This document shows, piece after piece, positions 1 to 11,150 of a DNA stretch of 64,000 nucleotides. The notes under the pieces were generated by a model that searched no databases, had not been told where the DNA came from, and saw only the letters and a list, made by a program, of their open reading frames with translations. The stretch lies in NCBI GenBank assembly GCA_017607445.1, contig JAEVHH010000004.1, forward strand, positions 1,116,001 to 1,180,000, given 5' to 3'. The position numbers and the translations under genes were made by a program. This DNA comes from Histoplasma ohiense (lineage: Eukaryota; Ascomycota; Eurotiomycetes; Onygenales; Ajellomycetaceae). Within the stretch, counting starts at the first letter, position 1, and each line of letters opens with the position of its first letter.

Positions 1-722
1 CGGGAGCATATTATGGGAACATCACAGGGCAATCTCTGTATTTCTGCAGCGGTTAAATGGGAGGATACTGTCTGGGCATTGTTTTCTGTGGGCGCTGTTG
101 TTGTTTGGCTGCCCGGGTTGCCCTCAATCCAGGCACAACCGTAGACATTTCTCACTCACCCACCAACTTTTTGCAACGGGCGGAACCTTTATTTGGAACC
201 CACCAAGACGTCCACAAGGAACACACCACTGGACAACTACGCCTCTTGAATGCTGCATGCAAGCTGCAACCGCGGTCTCACCAGGAGATTATCAACCCGC
301 GAGAACATGAAGTCATCCAGACTGTGATACAGTCTTGCGATTCTTGCCCGTCCTGACGTTGATGAGCAGCATTTGGAGTCCGACGACCCATACCAAGACC
401 ACACTCAAGCATTCCAAGGACCACATTGCTACAGTGGCAGGACTTCAGATATTATTGAATTACATGTAATTCCAGGGTTCGGATAGGGAATTCAACAGCA
501 AGAGGGCCAAAAAAAAATCCAGAACTGCGCAGTTGGCGCGCCCAGCTGCCCGTTGCTGACTCCGGCCGACGCCAAGACCCTCGACGCCGCTAGTGCCAGA
601 GGAATCTCTAGCATCCACTCCTTCTCTCAGCACGGTGTTTCTTTACCAACGGTTCCCCTCAACCCAACCGCTGCATACCCATCCCCTCAGCCGATTCTGC
701 ACCAGATGCCGCTAGCGATTAC
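1..722. other. 5' flank of CTK1, no gene seen
   Basis: No open frame here shows family similarity or good coding character. The last 200 bases are C/T-rich, as in a fungal 5' leader, so the stretch most likely holds the promoter and leader of the kinase gene starting at 723. Confidence 0.5.
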
Positions 723-3700
723 ATGGCTGGGTCCCGAAGGAATCCGCTGATGAAAGACCAGTGGAGAGCCGACGACGACCACATAGCGAGAGACAACCTA
801 CATCCACATCCTAGAGAAAGGGACCGAGAAAGAAACCGCGAACGGCCTGAGCGGCGTCCACGATCACCGCCGCCCTCGCGTCGAGGAGGAGGCCGTGGCC
901 ACGAAAGGTCCAGAGGGCGTGGTGCCTCGTTCGTTAGCAATAATCCATCGTCCCGTCGTCCCCTATCAGGTCGGAGGGGAGATTATAAGAAACACCACAA
1001 TAGCGATCATAGTAATACTATTAATAATAATAATAGGAGCCGGCAGCTTTCTCCTTCCTCTCACGACAAGATTGCATACACTGATCAGCGAGACTCTACG
1101 CGTCAGTCAGGGGGCCAGGTAAATTCTCGAGGTGACCCGAAACATAGCTCACCACCACAACCTCCTGCCCCGCCACCCAAACGGAAACGAAGTCGGAGCA
1201 TCTCGCCATCACGACTGCAGCCGCACACCCGCCCCAAGCGGCGAGACGGTCGTAATCCAGACCGCCCTGAGAGAGGCCGGGGTCGATCTGATCGCAATTT
1301 TTCTCCCAGAAGAGCCCCCATTCCACGTGGGAAGGATTATCAACCAACGGATCTCCGTTCTGAAGCCTCGGCATCTGATTACTTGCAGTCTCGCCGCAGG
1401 CGTTCCAGATCGCCAGATTCATTTATAGGAAGACGCAGTCTATCCCCTCGTCGCGTTTCTCGGAGTCCCCCACCTACCAAGGGCTACCAGGATCATTCTC
1501 CACGTCCTTCGTCTCGTCACTCCTTGTTGTCAAGAAGCTCAAGGCAATCCCCACAGCCCACCTATCGAAAAAAAACAGAAATGCAATCTACGCGTCCGAT
1601 CCAGTCTGTTGTAGATGACTCACGACGCTCCCCGTCCCCTCTCCGCCCCATCCCGAGTTTTGACGCTGGGAACCCGAAACAAAATACCGAAAGTGATAGT
1701 CGGAAACGGGATACTTTTCAAAAGCACAATATGCGCGGCGCGGAAATTCGTGGTTCTCGTCGACCATCCCGTCCGCAAATCGATACTCGCGGGTCTTACA
1801 GTACCTCGCCACAGTATGTGACGCCCACAAGCTCCCACCTTGGGTCTCCACAATCAGGATCCCCACATAGTGGTGGTAGAGGATCTTGGTCGGGTCAGCA
1901 GCAATACCATGGGCAGCAAGGGTTAGTATGCCAGAAAAATGCGTGATATTCATTATGACTTGAAGCTAATATTTTCATACAGACAAATGGGCAGCTATTC
2001 TCCACCTTATCGTCAGGCGACTTATCCCCCACCTCAGGGCGGGCCGCAAGGACAATATTACCAAGGCCAGCCTTATTCGGCCAGCGCAGCTCATGGACAA
2101 CAACCAGGATACTCTAGTCAGCCATATCGAGCTGGACCTCCTGGATACCGAGGCACTCAATATAATCCAACCCAGGATCGTCGATTCTCCGTCACAAGTT
2201 CTCAATCGTATGGGAACGCTCAGTCACCGTCCCAAACACAAACGCAGCAGCAGCAACAACGGGGGAGGGGGAGCCACTTTAACAATCTGCAATGGACCCC
2301 GTCCACTAACCGCGGCCGTGGGGCACATGGACCCCCCGGAGGTCCCCTTCAACAACCTCACATTTCAGACGAACGCTTGTCGCCTGAAATTGACGAAGAC
2401 GATAATCCTTTTCGCCCATCCAAAGATTTACAGGTGGAAGATGAAGACTCAAAGCCCAAGCCGGAGAAGCAAGATTCAAAGAAGATGCCACCCCCAAATC
2501 GACAGCATAGTGTTTCTTCACAGCCTAAAGAAAAAGAATCAGGGAAATTCAGTTTCGCGTTCAAATCGAAAGCTCCTGCTCCAGCCACTCCTAAGCCGGT
2601 ACCAGATCTTGCACGAAGGATGCGTGAACCGCCCCCAAAAGCTATAGATCCACTTAAGAGCAAGCAATCGAATGTCCCTCCACCGAGGGACAAGCATATT
2701 TCCCGTCCAGATCGGAAAGACGACAGACGAGATTCGCGGAGAAACGACCGCCGGTTTGACAATCGCGGAGAAAGACATCGTGATCGCCGGGATGAGCGAC
2801 GGGGTGAACCTCGACATGAGAGATGGCAAGAGCGGTCACCAGAGCGTAAGAAACCTAAGAAAATCCTCAAGCGGATGAAACCCCGGCCGAGTATATCTGA
2901 AGAGTTCTCTAAGTCCGACTCTGTCTACTACCGAAAACCCGGAAACGAGTCAGTCATCGGAGCAGGAACATACGGCAAGGTGTTCAAAGCTATTCATGTT
3001 TATACTAAGAACATGGTCGCACTGAAGAAGATACGTATGGAGACTGAAAAGGATGGGTTCCCTGTTACAGCCGTCCGTGAGATTAGGCTACTCCAGCACC
3101 TCCGGCATGAGAACGTCGTCTCCCTGCAGGAGGTTATGGTAGAGAAAAATGAATGCTTCATGGTTTTCGAGTACCTGTCTCATGACCTGACTGGTCTCAT
3201 CAATCATCCGACTTTCTCCCTCTCAGCCGCCCATAAAAAACATCTTGCGCGGCAAATGTTCGATGGCTTAAACTACTTACACCACCGCGGGGTGCTTCAT
3301 CGAGATATCAAAGCCGCCAATATTCTCATCAGCAATCAAGGACAGCTGAAATTTGCCGATTTTGGCCTCGCGCGGTTCTTCTCAAAGAGTCGTCAGCTAG
3401 ATTACACCAACCGCGTCATCACCATCTGGTACCGTCCACCAGAACTCTTACTGGGAGAAACTCGGTATGGACCAGCCGTCGATATCTGGAGCGCCGCCTG
3501 TGTGTGGATGGAGATGTTTACCAAGAAAGCCGTGTTCCCCGGTGAGGGTGGCGAGATCAGTCAACTTGAAAAGCTGTACAATTCTCTGGGTACTCCCACC
3601 CGTGCTGACTGGCCTGACATCGTTGAAATGCCTTGGTTTGAGTTATTACGTCCAACAGAGCGGAAACCACGCACTTTCGAAGATGCTTATAGAGATGTCT

Positions 3701-4103
3701 TGTCTCCCGCAGCTTTGGATCTTGTCGCCAAAATGTTTCAGTATGATCCTGTGAAAAGACCCTCTGCCGAGGAGGTTCTGACACATCCATACTTCACTAC
3801 CGAGGAACCCGCCCCCCAACAGGCTATTGAGTAAGTCCAAATTTCCACTATACTCACTGCTTCCCTCCTGATTACTAACAGCGTTTCTCTAGACTCGCAT
3901 CTGTCGAAGGCGACTGGCACGAATTCGAATCCAAAGCCCACCGCAAGGAGAAAGACAAAGAAGCTCGTCGCGCAGAGTATCAGCGCGAAAAGGAAAAGCG
4001 TAGAGTGAGTGGTGGCGCTATTCAGAATAGTGATGGGCGGGACACCAAGCGGGCACGGTTGGAAGAAGATATCTCCTCTCAGCTTCCGTCTCTTGAAAAT
4101 TGA
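723..4103 (+). CDS. CTK1: CTD kinase catalytic subunit, CDK12/CTK1 type
   Basis: Three exons, 723-1921, 1983-3830 and 3893-4103, give about 1085 residues. The first junction keeps a Gly codon (gg+a) and the second a Glu codon (ga+a); both introns have GT-AG ends, and the second has an ACTAAC branch site. The first ~700 residues are Arg/Ser/Pro/Gln-rich and disordered, with RS-type repeats. A CDK domain spans about 715-1003: glycine loop near 724, VALK lysine K748, PVTAVRE helix near 760, HRD at 839-841, DFG at 859 and a TNRVITIWYRPPE activation segment. A charged Lys/Arg/Glu tail follows. Yeast Ctk1 and human CDK12 phosphorylate Ser2 of the RNA polymerase II CTD with a cyclin-K-like partner. 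The alternative is BUR1/CDK9, but the RS-rich extension and the GFPVTAVREI segment fit CTK1 better. Confidence 0.9.
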
Positions 4104-5166
4104 AAATAGAGATCCTCTGGTAATCGATTATTGCTCCATACGTCACTTTTTGGGTCAAAAGGGGAAATGTCACTCGAGAGACCTAATTTATGTGTTTCCT
4201 CCTTGTCTTGTTTATTTCTTTCAACCCAACTTTTAACACTGTAGTTTTCCTACCTTCGACTTTCATACTTGGAGATACAAAAAGGAAACGTGATATAGGC
4301 AATATCTTATTGATTAATGTGACTTGCGCATGACCAACTTCTTCCCTGTTTTGCCAAGTGCTTGCGGTGTTCCCTTTCCTTTTGCTCAAATCTTCCCTAA
4401 TCTATGCGATTGTAACTTGCTTGCAGCGCAGACATTTTGTATCTGTTTTCTCTATCTTCCTCTTGTCTCTTCCATTTCTCCTCTACACTTCCAGTATTAT
4501 TGATTTCATAGCACGGAGTTTCCCTTTTACTCTTCATTTATCAATCACATTTTTCTATCATATTTCTTGTGATGATAACTAACTACGCATTTGGCGCAAA
4601 AAGTACTCCGCCCTCAAAAAGTCCGGATTAAAATGGGAAGTGTGGAAATGAGAAAACTTGATAAAGAAAAGCGCTGTTGTTTTCCGTGTCATATCAAATT
4701 CTACGAGCGTGAGTATTTGGATCCGATATATTCGGCCGCCGGCCATGGTCAAAATTCAATGCTTCGAGAAAAAAATATATATATTTGCAAACTCAATTAT
4801 ATCCTGTACATGCCCAGGACATACATATGGCCGATTGTCAAAATGAGTTGAAGATGTGATGTCATGCATTCACGCTCAAGGTATATACTAGTATCTAATA
4901 GCTAATAGGTAGAGATGGTGAGGCGGTACGAAGGACCTCAAATACACCACCGCTCTGTTAAATCCAATATATATCTATTGTAAAAAAAGGAAGCAATGAT
5001 TGTAAAACTTGTCCGGTAAACGCCCACGACACGTAGGTAGGGAGGGTATCTCAATAAAACCCGATGAATCCTTTATTTTATTTTATTTTGTTCCGTTTTC
5101 CCACATGTAGGAGTATCAGACTTAAAGCCCGACCAACTACTGGTATCCACTTACGCTTAATCCCGT
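4104..5166. other. Intergenic between convergent CTK1 and NPY1
   Basis: AT-rich 3' flanks of two convergent genes. I see no coding exon and no RNA gene. Confidence 0.5.
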
Positions 5167-6495
5167 TCACATTTTCGCCCCATTATCATAGCTAATATCG
5201 ACCCCAAACCCCCCGTGAATCACCGCTGCGATCAGCTGATGCGCAATCGCCGTCCTAGGCGGCAATCGCAATGCACCCTCTCTATACCCCAGCCCGGGCT
5301 TCCCCTCCAAATCGCTCGTGCCCAGCTTCAACGCCTCCTCGGCCTCCGCAATAGAGAACCACCGCGCATCCTCGAGTTCGGGATCATGCTGGAGGGAGAT
5401 GACCTCGTGCTCCGGCTTCGCCACTTGCGCGATTGCCCCGATCATCAGGTTGGCCGGGTAGGGCCATGGTTGCGTACTGTGGATGACGACACGGGACACC
5501 ACCACGCCAGATTCCTCCCACACCTCGCGACGCACTGCGTCCTCGACGGATTCAGCCGGCTCGATGAAACCCGCCAGCGTCGAGTACCAGTGTGGCGGGT
5601 ACCGCTTCTGCCGGCCAAGAAGTACGTGCTGGCCGTCGTGGCTGACAACGGCGACGATGATGGTGGGATCTGTGCGGGGGAACGATAGATTTGAGATGCT
5701 CGTGCGCGTGCTGCAGGGCGGGCGGGGCCCCTTGGTGTCGTGGGGTGGGCAGGCGCGCTTCGTGCCTGCTTGGATAGACATTGTTAAATGGCCGCAGGTG
5801 CCGCAGTAAGCGTTGCGCGTATTCCAGTCAAGAAATGCACGGGCTTGAGCGTATATAGCTGCTACATCTGCCGGAAGAGTGGTGACGGTGCGGCCGCGGA
5901 AGAAGGAGAGGCCGTTGGCTTCCATGGTTGAGATAATGCCCTTGGCCGGCTGCTCGATTGTGCCGCGCGGAGTGACATCTAGCGCGAAGAAGGGGGCCCC
6001 CGTATACGATTTATAGCTCAGTGAATTTTCCTTCTGCGTTTCGTCTAGGCCTAGGAATATCAGGAGCGGGGTTGTGATGGAGGGCTGGAAGTCTTTGAGA
6101 GCATCTGCTTCGGTCTTGTCGAAGACGTCTTCGGCAATGAGGGTCTTGACATCATTGTACGAAGCATAGAAGATTTCTGAAGGGCTGCGAACAAGGGGGT
6201 TGAGGTCGTTGAAGAGTAGAAAGCGTGTTGTTGGGTGTCTTATCGCTGCTGATAAGAAAGCGCCATCTGTTCGGAGGAATGATACCCGGTTTAAAAGCGA
6301 ACCTGCAAGGGGGGATATTAGGATAAACCTGTATATAGTTTCGTCACGGAGATAGAAAAGGGGTGGGCGATATAACTACTTGCCCGAAAAATAGTTCACT
6401 GTCTCCTTGCCGAATTTGCGGGAGAGCATGGAATCTAGATGGATATGCGAGGGTGTGGGGATGTCAGCGACAGCGTCAGGGAAAGCGGAGGACAT
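5167..6495 (-). CDS. NPY1: NADH pyrophosphatase (Nudix hydrolase, NPY1/NUDT12 type)
   Basis: Two exons, 6495-6384 and 6302-5167, give 415 residues. This family hydrolyses NADH and related dinucleotides, and decaps NAD-capped RNA in the mammalian member, generally in peroxisomes. The protein has an N-terminal NUDIX-like region, a zinc-ribbon CGTCG with a later Cys, and the Nudix box GFIEPAESVEDAVRREVWEE followed by SGV. The C-terminus is AKM, which fits the PTS1 pattern [SAC][KRH][LM]. The intron (6303-6383) must use a GC donor (GCAAGT): joining there keeps the conserved YFSGSLLNRVSFLR segment, while the GT two bases on is out of frame. The start at 6495 gives a typical family length. The long open frame downstream of the junction also has an internal Met at 5925, but that would lose the N-terminal domain. 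Confidence 0.88.
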
Positions 6496-8671
6496 AGCTG
6501 TGGCTGCCTGCGCCGGGTGAAGAAAAGGGATCTATCCGTGATCTCTTTCCCCAGCAGCTTCAGCCGGTAGAGCAGAAAAACGCTGGAGTCAGTGTCGTGA
6601 TGCGTGATTCTACCCCCACAGCAGACGATGACTCAGCGGATTGACCTCGGCATTCGCAGCGGCGGCCGTCGACTGTTCTGTATACACGCAGTGTTCGATT
6701 GCAGCTACGAGTCGGGCACCAGACAGTCGAAATGCCAAATCGGATAGCTCTCGAGTTAGAAAGGATGCCCTGCTAGACTGAACGAGTTAGGAATTCCGAT
6801 TTTACACCAGGGGAACGTGGATTGGCCGCCCTCGGGTTAAGAGGGGCATCTTGGATAGCAATTCCCAATCATCATATCACCAGTTGCAGCAAAAATCTTT
6901 GCTGTATTGAAGATGGAACCATCCTGTGTCAGGGAGATCTTGAAACCAGAGAGGTTCATTAGAATCCCCAAAACGTTTTGAGAAAGGTGTCAAGATCCAT
7001 GCATCAATCTTAGGCTGGCTGAAGTTCCCGGAGTTCTCGTATCACACAATTCCGGTCTTGAAGAGGTGTAAGCCACTACCGCAGCGGAAGTTTGGAGCAG
7101 GTGCAGCGATCGAAGAGACCTGGATTCTGTTGATATGCACGTCCCGTACATTTACATCTACAGCACTCTGTACATTACAATCTGTTCGCTGCCAAAGGGC
7201 TCATCGATTGCCTCAACATTCATCTGTCGCCAGGCTATTGCTGCTAAACATGTGTAAGAGAATGCATCCACAGCCACCAACCGATAGCTTGACGAAGTGC
7301 CGCGTCGGCGAAGGATTTATCGGAGAAAAGAAAAACAGACTAGACGGCGACACATGCAAGTGTCCCGTTCCAGTTTTCGTGGTGCGGGCGTGTCTCGAAC
7401 ATCGACTCCAGAAGCGGGGAAAACGTCAGTCAGGCGGAGGCTTCGGGATATGCCAAAAGCTGGATCTGTTCACAACGACATGCGGCATGACGATGATTCG
7501 CCGGATTATGCAAAAGGGATGGCGGGGTTGGTCATACCTGCGAGCGAGGGAGAGTTGAGAATTGTGGATTGAGCGGAGGTGGCATCCAAGCTTTGCTCTT
7601 CAACGGGCGCTCTTTGGCAAATCATAGGATCAACACAGACAGTTCTCCAGGCACCGAGGCGCAACATTGCCGATATGAAACAGGAGGCGTCACTCGTCGC
7701 TCTGTGAGGTGAGCACTGATGCTGACGGCCTGGTGGTATAAGTTAGTATGACTGGCTCTTGTATGTCTCCAACCAGCAATCCAGACTCAGCAAGTGATGA
7801 GTTTAAGCCTTCCGCTAGCAGGGGCAGCGGTCGACGGGCGTCCGCCACCCACAAACCAGCGGCCAGGTTGCTGACAACTGTACTCCGTATGCCTTGGGTG
7901 CTTTGTTTATGAGGCTTGCATATTCTCCATTTTCAGTCAAAAACCTGTTAAACCTCCCCTTGCCTCGGCATGATTCGGCATCTTCTTTCCAAGATCTTGA
8001 CTACGAAAAGATCTTTCAAGGAAGAAAATTCCAGGCGCGCCCCAAAAGTCCGCGGACTCCATAGCCACTAGGAATTTTTTGTAGTGCAAACAGCTTATCT
8101 ATCCACTGTACATAGGATATATCAGAATCGTCTTGCGGAGAAACTTGCGGAGAAACTGCGCAGCAAGCAGATGCGACAAATGGGTAAAGTCTGTATCAGG
8201 CTAGGAATATTTTAATACATGCGGGCTAAGAGTTTGGCGCGATGGCGTCGTTGAGGGCTCCTTTGAGTTTGAGTTGAAAATACAATGATATGTATGGAGA
8301 GAATTCTGTTGTGATGGAACAATGAGCTCTACCATATTCGGATTTACAAACGGACGGTTGTACTCAGATGCGATTGCCTGTACAATCTGCTCCTCTCACC
8401 GTTTCACAAGAGTTAATCCAAGGATGTTCAAATTGGCAAGGAATAAACTACAGTACACAGAGCAAGTGCAACAAACAACCAAGCGAAACTCAAAATATCG
8501 TAAAATAGCAACTGCCAACATTAATTATCATCAAAGCTAAATATCAAAATACAAAATAAAAGGGGACAGGAGAAGGGAGACTAAATAAGCTGTGATCACA
8601 ACATGCAGACGGCGTGGCCACTAGTCCCAAGAACTCGAAAAAGCAAACAGGTGGAGAAAAGTGGACATGCA
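6496..8671. other. 2.2-kb stretch with no convincing gene
   Basis: The part near 6500-6800 is probably the NPY1 promoter. The rest carries only short overlapping frames in different registers, one of which is listed separately as a weak candidate. Confidence 0.4.
7354..7572 (+). CDS. Weak candidate small protein, unrecognised
   Basis: A 72-residue ATG frame, open further upstream without an ATG. It is Arg/Ser-rich at first, then acidic (RHDDDSPDYAKG) with an ordinary-looking end (VIPASEGELRIVD). A second frame overlaps it (7058-7558, no family similarity), so at most one is real. It could be the last exon of a spliced gene, or noise. I recognise no domain. Confidence 0.18.
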   Translation: MQVSRSSFRGAGVSRTSTPEAGKTSVRRRLRDMPKAGSVHNDMRHDDDSPDYAKGMAGLVIPASEGELRIVD

Positions 8672-10153
8672 TTAATCCTTCCAGAACCAGCCACCCTTCT
8701 TCTGGTCACCATGATCATTAGTCTGTCCAAGGCTTTGTGGCTTGTTGTTCTCGCTTTGTGACGGCAATTCGTCAACCTTTTCCACGTGAACTGTTTCATT
8801 GTTTTCTTCTGTTTGGTCAGAGAACCGCTTCTTTCGAGTGATGGTAGTCTGGACAGAGCCATCGGGGAGAGTCCTTCGCGCGGTGGTGGTGATGATGGAA
8901 GTTACATAAGGAGAAGGGGAATGTTGCTGTGAAGTTTTCATCGGGGATGCTGCATTGGACTTTGCGTCTGAGTCACCCTTCTCATTGTCGAAATCATTAT
9001 TCTCAGCCGCATGATGCCATCGCCTTTGTTCTTCCAATAGCCTTCTCCTTCTTCCTAGGCGATCTTCAATTAACATCCCCATGAGTGGGCTCACTAAGGG
9101 TATACTCTCTTCATCCGATGGCTCGTTCGCCTGGTCCAGAAACTTCTCGTAAAGGTCAAGTTCTGTGAGCCACTTTTCTTCCGGCGCATCGTGTTTCCGA
9201 TCACCATACCCGTTGGAAGAGTCGGACTGGGAAACCTTCCATTTATTTGCTTCATCAGTGGACTGCTTGTATCTGTAGTTGAAATAGTCGATTGGTCCGT
9301 TTTTGACATGGGTCCAATGAGGACCAAGGCTGCCCCTGCTGATCATACCGGATACCCAATCCTTTGGCTGTTCTTTTCGGGCTACCGCACCTACGTCACC
9401 ATTTAACATATCTTGACCATTTTCGACGCGCAACAGATCTTCAAAAGCCTCTCGCCAACGTGGGGTTTCAGACTCCTGGACATCATGAAAGGGTACTAAG
9501 GCAGGGCGCAGTGAAGAAATTGGATTCTCATGTGGCTTGCATCTTATATTTTGTTGACGTTCGAGGTGGAGTGGAGAATACGGTGAAAAAAGAAGGTACG
9601 AGATGGGCCATCCCGGAGAGTTTGGAGAGCCTAGGAAGTCGAAGGAGTAAGGGAAGCTGGGACGGGGTAGAAACGAGAAGAAATGCAACGGGTCAAAGGG
9701 CCACAAGTTCTCCAACGGCGATTCAAAAATCGAAGACGGAAATTGGTGCTCAAAATGTCGTCGGCTTTCTAACCACCGCTGATCAAACATGCCATCCCCA
9801 TCAGAGCGCGAAGATTTCACGGTATCATCACGCCCACAGGTGCACTTCTCGGACCTCTGCCGTGAGCCGATCCTTGACTGTGAGTCCTGAGCATCAACGC
9901 CAGTTTCTTGTGTTTGGAATCTGTGACGATGGAATCTTATTGCGGGATCGCCTCCTTGGAAATACAACCAATCCCTTGGAGAGGGAGGTGAAAACACAGA
10001 TGGAAGTCCTATAAAAGATTGCAGTAACGCTGAGAATTGCTCATCAGCATAGCGGCGAATTGCTATAAAGGGGTTCTCTTGTTCGTTGGGCTGGCGGGGT
10101 CCGTTGGAAGGGTTAGCTGTATGGGAGCGACTGCGGTCAGTAGAGTCCGCCAT
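8672..10153 (-). CDS. Unrecognised acidic, disordered fungal protein
   Basis: A single open frame of about 493 residues from the ATG at 10153. No catalytic motif is visible. The N-terminus is polar (STDRSRSHTANPSNGPRQPN), followed by a more ordered NPFIAIRRYADEQFSALLQS segment and an aromatic/Pro-rich middle (Phe, Trp, Ser-Pro). The C-terminal third holds TTTARRTLPDGSVQTTITRK then KRFSD, faintly like the PDG-type segments of myeloid-leukaemia-factor/HAX-like proteins, and it ends in GGWFWKD. That resemblance is too weak to name it. Its start faces the start of the dynamin-like gene at 11151 across ~1 kb. An antisense frame (9364-10014) is a shadow. Confidence 0.7.
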   Translation of the reverse strand: MADSTDRSRSHTANPSNGPRQPNEQENPFIAIRRYADEQFSALLQSFIGLPSVFSPPSPRDWLYFQGGDPAIRFHRHRFQTQETGVDAQDSQSRIGSRQRSEKCTCGRDDTVKSSRSDGDGMFDQRWLESRRHFEHQFPSSIFESPLENLWPFDPLHFFSFLPRPSFPYSFDFLGSPNSPGWPISYLLFSPYSPLHLERQQNIRCKPHENPISSLRPALVPFHDVQESETPRWREAFEDLLRVENGQDMLNGDVGAVARKEQPKDWVSGMISRGSLGPHWTHVKNGPIDYFNYRYKQSTDEANKWKVSQSDSSNGYGDRKHDAPEEKWLTELDLYEKFLDQANEPSDEESIPLVSPLMGMLIEDRLGRRRRLLEEQRRWHHAAENNDFDNEKGDSDAKSNAASPMKTSQQHSPSPYVTSIITTTARRTLPDGSVQTTITRKKRFSDQTEENNETVHVEKVDELPSQSENNKPQSLGQTNDHGDQKKGGWFWKD

Positions 10154-11150
10154 CACCACACCCGCGAATCAGTATCAAATAGAATTGGAATATAAAATTA
10201 AGTAATCGTCGAATTATACGCCAAGAATTAGGCGTTGCCTGGTGCTGTTGCGTAGCGCAGATTCACTTGGAGGTTGAATCACAGCACATCATGCTGCGTG
10301 AGGACGACGATGAGGTCGTTGGGTTCGCGGGATCAGAGTTTTTCCGGAGCGAAAAAGTCGCCCCAACCGGCAGCCAAGACTGCACTGCTTATTAATCCAT
10401 AGGAGCCGAATCACCTGGTTGAGCCAAGCCACATTGTCCCGATTAGGAAATATTAGACTACGTTCTTCTCGACCTCAGCCGCCAGCCAGCGAGATTACCC
10501 AGAGCCAAGGCGTTTTGTCTCCTCGCTGCATTGATGTCTCCATCCGCCCACGGCAATTTATAGATTGTGCTCCAAGCGAAATGGCTCGGTTGCGCCACAA
10601 GTGCGTCTTATCCCTGTTGCTGCATCCTGGCAAGTGAATCACTCACCCCTCTCCCCACAACCCCAGCCTGGTCAGTCGTGAGAGTGGAGAGGGGTGGTAT
10701 TTTTCCCCAGCTCTCGAATATTTCTGGAAGGTTGGGCTCCCCAGTGTGCTATCCTTGCACCTGCGATGAATAATCCCTGCTGATCCTCAAGGGTCGGAAT
10801 GCACTCTTGAACGAGTGTTCACGATTTCCCCCTCGTTGTGCCACTTGCGTGCCGTTCAGTAAGATTTTAGCCTTTGGTGATGGAGGACTTGGAAGAAACC
10901 TCAGACAACCCTCAGCTTTTGGGCCTTGCGTTTAGCGTCCTCGGCTTCTGCTGGGATGAAGTATCCCTGTCCTCCTTATCTTCCGCTTCTCATGTGCTCG
11001 GCGATCTATAATATTGCTGTGTCCACCCTTCTTTTATTTTCGTGGTCTTCCCCAACTGCTCTCGTTGTCATTTCATGCGATCCTCTCCAAGGCCTATGGC
11101 CTGTGCTTTTTTGACTCTCTCTAAGTCGCCCAACGGGCCTTAACTGAAGT
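10154..11150. other. Shared divergent promoter region
   Basis: About 1 kb between two divergent starts (10153 minus, 11151 plus). The 11000-11140 part is pyrimidine-rich, like a fungal leader. No coding segment is recognised. Confidence 0.45.

Noticed and set aside
7058..7558. 166-residue plus-strand frame
   Set aside because: No family signal, Cys/Arg-rich noise-like composition, and it overlaps another candidate frame.
9364..10014. 216-residue plus-strand frame
   Set aside because: Antisense shadow of the better-composed minus-strand gene 8672-10153.
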